A stretch of 64,000 nt of DNA, from the NCBI GenBank assembly GCA_018266575.1, contig JAFEAE010000023.1, positions 124,001 to 188,000 of the forward strand. Direction: 5' to 3'. The position numbers and the translations under genes were made by a program. Positions 1 to 8,524 of this stretch are shown one piece after another. Source of the stretch: Bacteroidota bacterium. Lineage in GTDB: Bacteria > Bacteroidota > Bacteroidia > Chitinophagales > Chitinophagaceae. The notes under the pieces are model-generated. The model made no database searches. It was not told where the DNA came from and saw only the letters and a list, made by a program, of their open reading frames with translations. Within the stretch, counting starts at the first letter, position 1, and the number at the start of each line of letters is the position of its first letter.

Positions 1-102
1 GCCCTGAAGCGGGACATCAGTTTTTCCTGTTCCTGCTTTTGCCAGGAAAACCATTGGCATTACGAGCGCAAACAGCAGTAATTTCCTGGAATTTTTTTTC
101 AT
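1..102 (-). CDS. Secreted or lipid-anchored protein, N-terminal part only (runs off window)
   Basis: Reading leftward from the ATG at 102, 34 open codons reach the window edge. The protein starts MKKNSRKLLLFALVMP, followed by more hydrophobic residues and AKAG: a short basic N-region, a hydrophobic core and a likely signal-peptidase site near residue 23. The ATG lies three bases after the stop of the upstream flavoprotein gene, so the two are probably co-transcribed. The mature part is too short to assign a family. Confidence 0.6.
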   Translation of the reverse strand, partial: MKKNSRKLLLFALVMPMVFLAKAGTGKTDVPLQG

Positions 103-105
103 AAA

Positions 106-1065
106 TCAGTTCTTTGCATTCGTTAAGGGATTATGAAATACTGTTAAAAATTCGCTCCACAAATTTTTAACAATTTCCACTGCCGGCAAAATTTCATTTA
201 TTAATGAACTCACCTGCCCGATTTCCAGCTCACCATTTTCAAGGTCGCCTTCAAACATACCTCGTTTCGCCCTGCCTCGTCCTAATAGTTGATTTAATTC
301 TTCAGTACTTGCCCCGCTGTTTTCCGCCTGTTGTACCTGTTGAGAAAAAAAGTTTTTAAGCAACCGCACCGGTGTGGTTTTTTTCATCATCAGCATAGTA
401 TCCCCCTCAACAGACGCAATTACTTTTTGTTTAAAATTTATGTGTGATGATGCCTCTTCGCTCGCTACAAACCTTGTCCCGAACTGCGCTCCCTCCGCTC
501 CAAGAACCATTGCAGCAAACATTTGTCTTCCGGTTGCTATACCTCCAGCCGAAATCACCGGAATTTTTACTGATTTGCAAACTGCAGGAATTAAAACCAT
601 TGTTGTTGTTTCTTCCCTGCCATTGTGCCCTCCTGCTTCAAAACCTTCTGCAACTATTGCATCGCATCCTGCATCTTCTGCTTTTTTTGCAAATCTACTG
701 CTGCTTATTACATGCACAACAGTTTTGCCTTTATCTTTTAAAACCCGTGTCCATGTATTTGGGTTACCAGCTGATGTAAAAATTATTTTCACATCTTCCT
801 CAATAACCGTTTCAATATGTTTTTCAATTTTCGGGTAGAGTAGCGGGATATTTACACCGAAAGGTTTGTTGGTTGCAGCTTTGCATGAGCGGATATGTTC
901 TTTTAAGACATCCGGGTGCATGCTTCCGCTGCCTATCAATCCAAGCCCTCCGGCATTACTTACCGCACTTGCCAAACGCCAGCCGCTTGCCCATACCATC
1001 CCCGCTTGTATTATCGGGTAATCAATGCCAAATAATTCAGTGATCCGGTTAGAAAAAGCAGCCAT
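106..1065 (-). CDS. Nitronate monooxygenase / FabK-like FMN flavoprotein
   Basis: TIM-barrel FMN enzyme of the 2-nitropropane dioxygenase family (319 aa). Family members oxidise alkyl nitronates or, as FabK, reduce enoyl-ACP. Visible signatures are IDYPIIQAGM near residue 14, the glycine-rich AGGLGLIGSG at 38-47, EGFEAGGHNG at 140-149 carrying the family's active-site His, ISAGGIATG at 171-179 and GAEGAQFGTRF near 189, which form the FMN phosphate region. An upstream in-frame codon would add 13 residues, but MAAFSN at 1065 fits the family start better. Nitronate monooxygenase and FabK cannot be separated here; the absence of a fab neighbourhood favours a general nitronate monooxygenase. Confidence 0.85.
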   Translation of the reverse strand: MAAFSNRITELFGIDYPIIQAGMVWASGWRLASAVSNAGGLGLIGSGSMHPDVLKEHIRSCKAATNKPFGVNIPLLYPKIEKHIETVIEEDVKIIFTSAGNPNTWTRVLKDKGKTVVHVISSSRFAKKAEDAGCDAIVAEGFEAGGHNGREETTTMVLIPAVCKSVKIPVISAGGIATGRQMFAAMVLGAEGAQFGTRFVASEEASSHINFKQKVIASVEGDTMLMMKKTTPVRLLKNFFSQQVQQAENSGASTEELNQLLGRGRAKRGMFEGDLENGELEIGQVSSLINEILPAVEIVKNLWSEFLTVFHNPLTNAKN

Positions 1066-1247
1066 TTTTTTTATATTACTAAAGGTAAAAATTAATCCCT
1101 GCAAAAGAAATGATTTGCTGTTAAAAAAATGAGAAGTTGGGATGATGCGTTATAAATGAGTAGAGCATCCCGAAAGATCAGCGCAAACTGTTTACTGCTT
1201 ACTGTTCACTGCTCACACCTTCATCTCCTCAACTCCCAACTCTTTCT

Positions 1248-1255
1248 TACCTTTG
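1248..1255 (+). promoter_or_regulatory. Bacteroidota -7 promoter box of guaA
   Basis: TACCTTTG matches the Bacteroidota -7 consensus TAnnTTTG exactly. Only eight bases separate it from the guaA ATG at 1264, so the transcript is probably leaderless or nearly so. This also argues against the upstream in-frame start at 1156, which would lie before the promoter. Confidence 0.6.
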
Positions 1256-1263
1256 CGGCACTT

Positions 1264-2796
1264 ATGACCGAAAAGATACTCATTCTCGATTTCGGCTCGC
1301 AATACACACAGCTCATTGCAAGGGCAGTACGCGAAGCCAATGTTTTCTGCGAAATAGTTCCGTTCCACAAAAAAATAGAATACGATGCATCACTCAAAGG
1401 GGTTATACTTTCAGGCTCACCGTTTTCAGTAAATGATACTAATGCGCCAATCGTTGAGATCAATGAAATACATCAAAAGCTTCCGGTTCTTGGCATTTGC
1501 TATGGCGCACAACTGACCGCAAAGCAATTTGGCGGCCGTGTTGCCAACAGCAGCAAACGCGAATACGGACGGGCATTGATGCACAAACAGAAAAAAGATA
1601 CCCTGCTAAATGATGTGGAAGAATTATCCCAGGTATGGATGAGCCATGCTGATACCATCCTGGAATTACCTTCCGGTTTCGATGTGCTGGCAACAACAGA
1701 AACCATTCCCTATGCGGCATTCAAAAAAAACGTGGATACATACCCGTTATATTGCCTGCAGTTTCACCCGGAGGTATACCATTCAGTAGAAGGAAAAAAG
1801 ATTCTGAAAAATTTCCTGGTGAATATCTGCGGTTGTTCGCAGGATTGGACACCGGCGCACTTTATCAGCGATACTGTTGAACAATTAAAAAAACAAATTG
1901 GCACCCGCAAAGTGATCATGGCCCTGAGTGGCGGTGTTGATTCTACTGTTGCAGCAACTCTTATTCACAAAGCAATCGGAAATAATTTGTCGGGAATTTT
2001 TGTTGACAATGGCGTGTTGCGCAAAAATGAATTTGAACAAGTATTGGAAACCTATAACAAGATCGGGTTGAATGTAAAAGGCGTTGATGCACGAAAAATA
2101 TTTTACGAAGAATTCAAAGGCAAAACAGATCCCGAGGCAAAACGCAAAGTAATCGGAAAATTATTCATTGATGTTTTCCAGGAAGAAGCAAAAAAAATTG
2201 AAGGTATTGAATTACTTGGCCAGGGAACAATTTACCCGGATGTGATCGAAAGTGTTTCTGTACACGGGCCGTCCGTTACTATCAAATCACATCACAATGT
2301 TGGCGGCCTGCCTGAAAAAATGCATTTGGAATTGGTTGAGCCATTGCGCTTTTTATTTAAAGATGAAGTGCGCCGCATCGGCACTGAGTTGGGAATCCCT
2401 GATGACATGTTGCAGCGTCACCCATTTCCAGGTCCGGGTCTCGCGATACGAATCCTTGGCGAAGTGACTGAAGAAAAGGTACGTTTATTACAGGAAGCTG
2501 ATCATGTATACATACAGGGTTTAAAAGACAAAAATCTTTATAAAACTGTTTGGCAGGCTGGCGCTATATTGTTGCCGGTGAAAAGTGTTGGTGTTATGGG
2601 CGATGAACGCACGTATGAATTTACGGTTGCATTGCGTGCCGTAACTTCGGTTGACGGAATGACGGCCGATTGGGCACATCTGCCGTATAATTTTCTGGCA
2701 GATATTTCCAACGAGATCATCAACAACGTAAAAGGCATCAACCGCGTGGTATACGATATCAGCAGCAAGCCGCCGGCAACGATCGAGTGGGAATAG
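1264..2796 (+). CDS. guaA: GMP synthase (glutamine-hydrolysing)
   Basis: Converts XMP to GMP using ATP and glutamine, the last step of de novo guanine nucleotide synthesis. The 510-aa length is normal. Class I glutamine amidotransferase domain (residues 1-190): nucleophile Cys79 in GICYGAQL and the His168/Glu170 pair in FHPE. ATP-pyrophosphatase domain: P-loop SGGVDST at 222-228. The C-terminal dimerisation domain ends in SKPPATIEWE, a hallmark of GuaA. The start was chosen at MTEKILILDFGSQ because the amidotransferase fold begins there and a promoter box lies just upstream. Confidence 0.98.
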   Translation: MTEKILILDFGSQYTQLIARAVREANVFCEIVPFHKKIEYDASLKGVILSGSPFSVNDTNAPIVEINEIHQKLPVLGICYGAQLTAKQFGGRVANSSKREYGRALMHKQKKDTLLNDVEELSQVWMSHADTILELPSGFDVLATTETIPYAAFKKNVDTYPLYCLQFHPEVYHSVEGKKILKNFLVNICGCSQDWTPAHFISDTVEQLKKQIGTRKVIMALSGGVDSTVAATLIHKAIGNNLSGIFVDNGVLRKNEFEQVLETYNKIGLNVKGVDARKIFYEEFKGKTDPEAKRKVIGKLFIDVFQEEAKKIEGIELLGQGTIYPDVIESVSVHGPSVTIKSHHNVGGLPEKMHLELVEPLRFLFKDEVRRIGTELGIPDDMLQRHPFPGPGLAIRILGEVTEEKVRLLQEADHVYIQGLKDKNLYKTVWQAGAILLPVKSVGVMGDERTYEFTVALRAVTSVDGMTADWAHLPYNFLADISNEIINNVKGINRVVYDISSKPPATIEWE

Positions 2797-2799
2797 TTG

Positions 2800-2859
2800 C
2801 AATGTGATAATGCGCTAATTTGAAAATGTGAAAATGCTTCACCGCATAATTACGTCATA
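2800..2859. repeat. Dispersed intergenic repeat, copy 1
   Basis: A stretch containing TGATAATG, GCTAATTTGAAAA and ATGCTTCACCGCATAATT just after guaA recurs, reverse-complemented, at 14894-14970. Both copies are intergenic. The rest of the 2797-3010 gap holds an AT-rich stretch with CACAGATT-type repeats and no gene. Confidence 0.65.
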
Positions 2860-3010
2860 GATACCCGCATCACCTTTGAGCTATCAAAATGGAACACAGA
2901 TTTATTATGATGATTATGATTAATGCGGAAAATGCGATAAATCTGTGAATCTGTGGCTAAAATCTCTGTCCTTTTGCGTGAAAAAATAACGTAAACGTAT
3001 AACCGAAATT

Positions 3011-4168
3011 ATGAAAAAGTGTTTGCCGTATATTTTAATTCTTACTTTATCCGTTTTTAAAGTTCATTCGCAAACACACCATATCGCTGTTTTTCTTCCG
3101 CTATACCTCGACTCGGCATTCGACAAATCCGGCAACTACAAATTCAATGAAACATTCCCAAAATTCATCAATCCCGGACTGGAATTTTATGAAGGCGCTC
3201 AACTCGCATTGGATTCTCTAAAAGCAGAAGGCGCTCATCTTGATGTGCATATCTATGATACACGCTCAACAGCAAATCCTGTTTCAAAAGTTTTATCGGG
3301 CCCGGAATTTCAAAATACAGAATTGATATTAGGTTATGTAAACCACGCTGAAATGCAACTGCTCGCCAATGTTGCTCTGCATAAAAATATTCCTTTCATT
3401 AATGTAAACTGGCCTAATGATGGAAACATCCGTAATAATCCGGATTTTGTTTTACTCAACTCTACAATAAAAACCCATTTTGAAAGTATCTATCGGTTCC
3501 TGCAAAAAAATTATGGCGCATCGCAAATAATTGTGTTGCGAAAAAAAGGTGCAATGGAAGACCGTATAAAAAATTATTTCACAGACATTCAAAAAAATTC
3601 AGCGTCAACTCCCGTCACGTTAAAATACGTTGACCTTACAGAACCGGTTCTTTCCGCACAATTGCTTCCTTATCTCGATAGTACAAAACAGAATATTTTT
3701 TTAGCCGGAAGTTTTGATGAAAATTTTGCAAGGAATATTTGTTCCCAGCTTTCAGGTTTTGGCAGATCGTACCCTGTTGAAATTGTTGGTATGCCCACCT
3801 GGGACAATATCGATTTTTCCGATGCAGAATACCGGGATATAAACATTATTTATACTACGCCTTTTCTGAATGATAGCAGTAATACAGTAGCCAGGTCGAT
3901 CCAGGAAGATTTTAAAACAAAATTTTATTCCCGCCCAAGCGATATGGTTTTCCGTGGTTATGAAACTACATATCATTTCGCGAAGTTGTTACAGCAATAT
4001 GGCGACAAGCTCAACGGAAATGTGGTAGAAAAAAAATACAATCCCATCAACGATTTTGAAATCGAACCGGTATTCACCAACAAGCAGAACCCGCAGCTTG
4101 ATTATTTTGAAAATAAAAAAATATACTTTATCAAAATGCTGAATGGCAGCGCTTCTTCTGTCAATTGA
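3011..4168 (+). CDS. Periplasmic-binding-protein type 1-like secreted protein
   Basis: 385 aa with an N-terminal signal peptide (residues 1-20, cleavage near VHSQ). The mature part resembles the type 1 periplasmic ligand-binding fold used by branched-chain amino-acid binding proteins: HHIAVFLPLYLDS at the N-terminus, a substrate-region segment GLEFYEGAQLALDSL, IYDTRST, and an alternating alpha/beta pattern continuing through PVEIVGMPTW. No transporter genes are adjacent, so a stand-alone sensory or LpoA-like role is as likely as transport. The assignment rests on fold-like pattern only. Confidence 0.6.
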   Translation: MKKCLPYILILTLSVFKVHSQTHHIAVFLPLYLDSAFDKSGNYKFNETFPKFINPGLEFYEGAQLALDSLKAEGAHLDVHIYDTRSTANPVSKVLSGPEFQNTELILGYVNHAEMQLLANVALHKNIPFINVNWPNDGNIRNNPDFVLLNSTIKTHFESIYRFLQKNYGASQIIVLRKKGAMEDRIKNYFTDIQKNSASTPVTLKYVDLTEPVLSAQLLPYLDSTKQNIFLAGSFDENFARNICSQLSGFGRSYPVEIVGMPTWDNIDFSDAEYRDINIIYTTPFLNDSSNTVARSIQEDFKTKFYSRPSDMVFRGYETTYHFAKLLQQYGDKLNGNVVEKKYNPINDFEIEPVFTNKQNPQLDYFENKKIYFIKMLNGSASSVN

Positions 4169-4344
4169 TTTTTTCTTAAATAATTTTACGTTCAGATCGC
4201 ATGGATTTCCCTTTTATAAAAACCCATGCGCCTCTGCATGAAATCAAAGGCGCCTTTAAAAAAATCATAAAACATCCAACTTGTTTCAATAGCTTTTGTT
4301 ATTTCTGGTAGCGTGTTTTAATTTTATACAGTTCAAATTTCGCT

Positions 4345-5718
4345 ATGAAGAAAATTATCGTGCTTATTGCTACAGGTGTTGTTTGTGTTGCTTCCACAAA
4401 AATTTTTCATAGCCGTGAAGAACCGAAACCGGTGTATATCCCGCTAAGCCCGCAACGCAGCGGCGACAGCGCTAAAGGTTTCAATTACCTGGTAACCGGC
4501 GATTATCTGAAAAGCGGTATCCCGCTTTCTTATTTTAAACTCGCTTTCGGAAAAAGTTCAACAAATTATCTTCAGCGTGAAGGTTTAAATCAACATATCA
4601 GCTACGAATACACAGCAGTAAAAGCGCCGAATGGGGAAATTGTTGTTGCACCAAATTGTTTGCAATGCCATGCACAGATATTCGATAATAAACTGATCAT
4701 CGGGCTCGGCAATTCAACAGTTGATTTTACCGGAGGTGAAAAATTAAACCCGCAAAATGCCGCAATGGCTGAGCAGGTTTTAAAAAATACTGATCCAAAA
4801 AAATATGAAGCAGCAGAACCTTTTTTAAAAGTGGTAAAAGCTATCAGCAATCAATTGCATACAAAAATCAGGGGGGTAAATGCTGCCGACCGTTTGGCTG
4901 CATTGCTTGTTGCGCATCGCGACCCGCAAACATTTCGATGGAACGAAAATGCAATAATGGAAATTCCTGATGAAGTAATTCCTTCTGATGTTCCTGCATG
5001 GTGGCTGTTAAAGAAAAAGCACGGCATGTTTTATAATGGATTTGGCAGAGGGGATTTCGGGAAATTCTTAATGGCTTCCAATTTACTAACGGTGAACGAT
5101 ACTGCGGAATCAGCAGAGGTAAATACGCATTTCAATAATGTGCTGGCGTATATCAATTCACTGCAACCGCCGAAATATCCGTACCCGGTTAACAAGGAAT
5201 TGGCGAAAAAAGGTGGTATTTTATTTGTTCAGAACTGTGCGAAGTGCCATGGTAACGGTGATGAATACCCGAATTTATTAATACCGGAAGAAATTGTTAA
5301 AACAGATTCCCTGTTGTACAAAAGTAATTATCAAAACCCGCAGTTCGTGTTGTGGTTTAATAATAGTTGGTTTGCACAAGGGGAATATAAAGCAAGGCTC
5401 GAACCATTTAATGGTTATATCGCCCCTCCGCTCGACGGCGTCTGGATAACAGCTCCGTATTTTCATAACGGTTCTGTACCTACACTCGAAGCAGTTCTGA
5501 ACAGTAAGCTTCGTCCAAAATATTGGTCGCGGGATTATGACAACCTCGAATATGATTATGATAAAGTAGGATGGAAATACACTGCACACGATTCTGCAGG
5601 CGGAACAATAATTTATAACACCGACCTGCCGGGTTATGGAAATTATGGGCATTATTTCGGCGATATGTTCACCGACAAAGAAAGAAAAGCGGTCATCGAA
5701 TATCTGAAAACGCTATAG
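4345..5718 (+). CDS. Di-haem c-type cytochrome (RoxA/cytochrome c peroxidase-like)
   Basis: 457 aa with an N-terminal signal/anchor segment (residues 1-20). There are two haem c attachment sites, CLQCH at 105-109 and CAKCH at 298-302. The C-terminal part has the GVWITAPYFHNGSVPTLEAVL segment typical of the di-haem peroxidase/RoxA group, where it surrounds a haem ligand. A periplasmic redox role follows from the family; the substrate cannot be read from sequence. It stands alone, with a 176-bp gap upstream and 121 bp downstream. Confidence 0.8.
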   Translation: MKKIIVLIATGVVCVASTKIFHSREEPKPVYIPLSPQRSGDSAKGFNYLVTGDYLKSGIPLSYFKLAFGKSSTNYLQREGLNQHISYEYTAVKAPNGEIVVAPNCLQCHAQIFDNKLIIGLGNSTVDFTGGEKLNPQNAAMAEQVLKNTDPKKYEAAEPFLKVVKAISNQLHTKIRGVNAADRLAALLVAHRDPQTFRWNENAIMEIPDEVIPSDVPAWWLLKKKHGMFYNGFGRGDFGKFLMASNLLTVNDTAESAEVNTHFNNVLAYINSLQPPKYPYPVNKELAKKGGILFVQNCAKCHGNGDEYPNLLIPEEIVKTDSLLYKSNYQNPQFVLWFNNSWFAQGEYKARLEPFNGYIAPPLDGVWITAPYFHNGSVPTLEAVLNSKLRPKYWSRDYDNLEYDYDKVGWKYTAHDSAGGTIIYNTDLPGYGNYGHYFGDMFTDKERKAVIEYLKTL

Positions 5719-5782
5719 TTTATATTTTTTATTTTGTTACCAACATACCAATTCTATTAAACATTCTTGCGTCGCACTCTTG

Positions 5783-5790
5783 TACATTTG
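5783..5790 (+). promoter_or_regulatory. -7 promoter-like box inside a dispersed repeat, upstream of the helicase
   Basis: TACATTTG matches TAnnTTTG and lies about 50 bp before the helicase TTG start. It sits in or beside a copy of the GTGCGACGCAAC dispersed repeat (about 5760-5812, reverse orientation), so the match may be repeat content rather than a working promoter. Confidence 0.35.
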
Positions 5791-5839
5791 TAATCCTGTT
5801 CGGCATCGTTCACAAAATATCACTCACTAATTTTTTTAT

Positions 5840-8413
5840 TTGCAGGTTCAACACACCATAGGATATAAGATCATTAACGAATGGTTTCATGCAAAAAAGA
5901 TTAAGCCATTTTCTTTCCAGGAAGAAACCTGGCAACATATCATCGATGGAAATTCAGGATTGGTAAATGCACCAACCGGTTGTGGAAAAACATTCTCCGT
6001 TTTTTTGGGTTCGCTCATTGATTTTATCAATCATCACCCGGACAATTATAAAAGCAAATCAAAAAATGGTTTGCAATTATTATGGATCACTCCGCTTCGT
6101 GCATTGGCAAAAGATATTGGAAGAGCGATGGAAGAAGTGATCGCAGAATTGCAAATGAGTTGGAAAGTTGGTATCCGAAATGGTGATACAGATACCAATG
6201 AACGGCAAAAACAAAAACGGCAAATGCCGGAAGTACTCATTATCACACCGGAAAGTTTGCATTTGTTATTAGCGCAAAAAAATTATCCGGAAATTTTTCA
6301 AACTTTAAAAACAATTGCCGTTGATGAGTGGCATGAGTTGCTTGGAAGCAAACGCGGCGTGCAGGTGGAACTGGCGGTTTCGAGAGTGGTAAATGTAGCT
6401 GTGAGCTTTGAGCTATCAGCTAAGAGCGAGGAAACAAACTCACAGCTCAAGGCTCACAGCTCGCAGCTTTCCCTCTGGGGTATCTCCGCAACAATCGGCA
6501 ATCTTGAAGAAGCAAAAAATGTTTTACTCGCCCCCCTCCGCCTCTCCATTCGGAAAGGGTTCGGGGGGGAAGCCGAAGGCGTAATTGTAAAAGCATCGAT
6601 CAAAAAAAATATTGAGATCGAATCTATCCTTCCCGATGAGATTGAAAAATATCCGTGGTCGGGCCATCTTGGTATCAAATTGATCGATAAAGTAATTCCC
6701 ATTCTTCACCAAAGCAGAACCACACTCATTTTCATCAGCACCCGTGGAATGAGTGAAACATGGTACCAAAAATTACTCATCGCTTCTCCTGATCTCGCCG
6801 GCGTATTAGCATTGCATCACGGCTCAATTGATATGGATCTGCGAATATGGGTGGAAGAAGCGCTGCATGAAGGAAAACTAAAAGCTGTTGTTTGCACGGC
6901 GAGTTTAGACCTCGGTGTTGATTTTCGCCCGGTCGAAACGGTTATACAGGTTGGTTCACCAAAGGGCGTAGCACGTTTTTTACAACGTGCAGGCAGAAGC
7001 GGCCATCAGCCTGGTGAAGTAAGTAAAATTTATTTTCTTCCAACACATTCACTGGAACTGGTAGAAGCTGCGGCGCTAAAAACTTCAATGGAAATGAATT
7101 TCATCGAAAGCCGCCAGCCGATGTTGCTCTGTTTTGATGTGCTGATACAATATCTTTCTACACTTGCTATTTCCGACGGGTTTTACCCGGATGCTATTTT
7201 TCCTGAAATAAAATCCACACATTGTTATTCAGAAATGACAGAGGAAGAATGGCAAAAAATTTTATATTTTATTTCTGAAGGCGGAGCTGCGTTGCAGCAA
7301 TATGATGAATTTAAAAAAGTGGAAGTTATCAATGGATTATTCAAGATCAACAGCAGGAAAGTAGCCATGCGTCATCGTTTGAATATCGGGACTATAGTAA
7401 GCGATGCGATGATGAAAGTGAAGTTTGTCAGTGGCGGTTATGTTGGCGTAATCGAAGAATATTTTATTTCGCGGCTTTCGCCCGGAGATGTGTTTACACT
7501 CGCCGGAAGAAACCTTGAATTCGTGATGATAAAAGACATGACGGCATTAGTGAAAAAATCAAACGCAAAAAAATCGATCGTACCAAGCTGGCAAGGCGGC
7601 CGAATGCCACTTTCCGCAAACCTGGGTTTTATGCTTCGTAGAAAATTGAATGAGGCATCCGATGGCTTTGAGCCATCGGATGCTTCATTCACAATGAAAA
7701 AAGAAATTGAACTTGAAGTATTAAAACCACTTTTTGAGTTGCAGCAAAACCTGTCGCATGTTCCGAAAGAAAATGAATTGCTGATCGAACATATTGAAAC
7801 CAAAGATGGCTATCACCTTTTTGCATATCCATTCGAAGGGAGATTAGTGCACGAGGCAATGGCAGCACTTTTAGCGTTTCGCATCAGCAGGATTTTACCG
7901 ATCACTTTTTCTTTTGCAATGAATGACTATGGGTTTGAATTATTGAGCGATCAGCCGATCCCTGTTGATGACACAAATGTGTACGAGCTATTTTCTTTGG
8001 AAAACCTTTCTGCAGATATCCAGCGAAGCGTGAACAGCGCAGAAATGGCAAGGAGAAAGTTCCGCGACATCTCCGTGATCGGCGGATTGATATTCCAGGG
8101 TTATCCCGGCGAACAAAAAAAAGCAAGGCACCTGCAATCTTCAGCTTCTTTATTGTTCAATGTTTTCAGTGAATACGACAAAGACAATTTATTATTGCGA
8201 CAGGCATACAATGAAGTAATGGAACAACAAATGGAAGAAGCAAGATTGCGAAATATGCTTGAGCGTATTCGGCAGGGGAAAATTGTAATTACTGTTCCGC
8301 AACAATTAACGCCATTTTGTTTTCCATTGAAAGTAGATAGTATGCGTGAAAATTTTTCATCCGAACAACTGGAAGATCGGGTGAAGCGGATGCAGATGCA
8401 GTTAGGCCGATAG
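5840..8413 (+). CDS. Ligase-associated DNA repair DEXH-box helicase (Lhr type)
   Basis: Superfamily 2 ATP-dependent DNA helicase of 857 aa. Walker A is APTGCGKT at 44-51, the DEXH box is DEWHE near residue 162, and motifs V/VI are TASLDLGVDF and QRAGRSGH. The large C-terminal Lhr-like region follows. The combination with the PdeM phosphoesterase downstream identifies the ligase-associated DNA damage response set; the ligase and exonuclease genes are not in the window. The start is TTG: an in-frame TAA lies at 5828-5830 and no ATG occurs before about residue 93. Three repeat-derived in-frame segments lie at about residues 186-208, 230-250 and 603-617. Confidence 0.9.
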   Translation: MQVQHTIGYKIINEWFHAKKIKPFSFQEETWQHIIDGNSGLVNAPTGCGKTFSVFLGSLIDFINHHPDNYKSKSKNGLQLLWITPLRALAKDIGRAMEEVIAELQMSWKVGIRNGDTDTNERQKQKRQMPEVLIITPESLHLLLAQKNYPEIFQTLKTIAVDEWHELLGSKRGVQVELAVSRVVNVAVSFELSAKSEETNSQLKAHSSQLSLWGISATIGNLEEAKNVLLAPLRLSIRKGFGGEAEGVIVKASIKKNIEIESILPDEIEKYPWSGHLGIKLIDKVIPILHQSRTTLIFISTRGMSETWYQKLLIASPDLAGVLALHHGSIDMDLRIWVEEALHEGKLKAVVCTASLDLGVDFRPVETVIQVGSPKGVARFLQRAGRSGHQPGEVSKIYFLPTHSLELVEAAALKTSMEMNFIESRQPMLLCFDVLIQYLSTLAISDGFYPDAIFPEIKSTHCYSEMTEEEWQKILYFISEGGAALQQYDEFKKVEVINGLFKINSRKVAMRHRLNIGTIVSDAMMKVKFVSGGYVGVIEEYFISRLSPGDVFTLAGRNLEFVMIKDMTALVKKSNAKKSIVPSWQGGRMPLSANLGFMLRRKLNEASDGFEPSDASFTMKKEIELEVLKPLFELQQNLSHVPKENELLIEHIETKDGYHLFAYPFEGRLVHEAMAALLAFRISRILPITFSFAMNDYGFELLSDQPIPVDDTNVYELFSLENLSADIQRSVNSAEMARRKFRDISVIGGLIFQGYPGEQKKARHLQSSASLLFNVFSEYDKDNLLLRQAYNEVMEQQMEEARLRNMLERIRQGKIVITVPQQLTPFCFPLKVDSMRENFSSEQLEDRVKRMQMQLGR
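6397..6461. repeat. Palindromic repeat inside the helicase gene (insert A)
   Basis: Arms AGCTGTGAGCTTTGAGCT (6397-6414) and its near-perfect complement (6444-6461, 17 of 18) flank a 29-base loop. The segment adds residues read as VSFELSAKSEETNSQLKAHS in frame. A related intergenic unit lies at 20679-20704. Confidence 0.75.
6529..6590. repeat. Repeat-derived segment inside the helicase gene (insert B)
   Basis: A C-rich then G-rich unit (CCTCTCC, a short spacer, then GGAAAGGG, GGGGG and AAGCCGAAGG) encodes APLRLSIRKGFGGEAEG. The same family lies between genes at 31531-31562 in reverse orientation. Confidence 0.55.
7648..7690. repeat. Palindromic repeat inside the helicase gene (insert C)
   Basis: Arms of 20 bp (7648-7667 and 7671-7690, 19 of 20 paired) are separated by the loop TTG. 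The core is GCATCCGATGGCT. It encodes NEASDGFEPSDASF in frame, a low-complexity loop within the C-terminal region. Confidence 0.8.
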
Positions 8414-8416
8414 GTA

Positions 8417-8472
8417 TGAAGTATGAGTTATTTGAGAAACTATCCTTTATAGTTCATAACTCATACTTACTA
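8417..8472. repeat. Intergenic hairpin between helicase and haem-binding gene
   Basis: AAGTATGAGTTAT is paired with ATAACTCATACTT, with an inner AACTAT/ATAGTT stem. It lies directly after the helicase stop and may attenuate or terminate transcription. A similar ATAGTTCATAA unit is seen near 31570. Confidence 0.5.
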
Positions 8473-8499
8473 AATCTTCGCATTGCCATATTTTACTTT

Positions 8500-8507
8500 T
8501 ACTTTTG
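8500..8507 (+). promoter_or_regulatory. -7 promoter box of the haem-binding gene
   Basis: TACTTTTG fits TAnnTTTG and ends 17 bases before the ATG at 8525. The box lies inside the longer reading frame that could begin with TTG at 8483, which supports the downstream ATG as the real start. Confidence 0.5.
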
Positions 8508-8524
8508 AGCCACAAATAAATTAT

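Noticed and set aside
374..838. Plus-strand open frame of 154 codons
   Set aside because: Antisense to the clearly recognised FMN flavoprotein, with no domain of its own.
1156..1263. 36-residue N-terminal extension of GuaA
   Set aside because: It lies upstream of the promoter box, is encoded by a dispersed repeat (TTTACTGCTTACTGTTCAC) and has no counterpart in the family.
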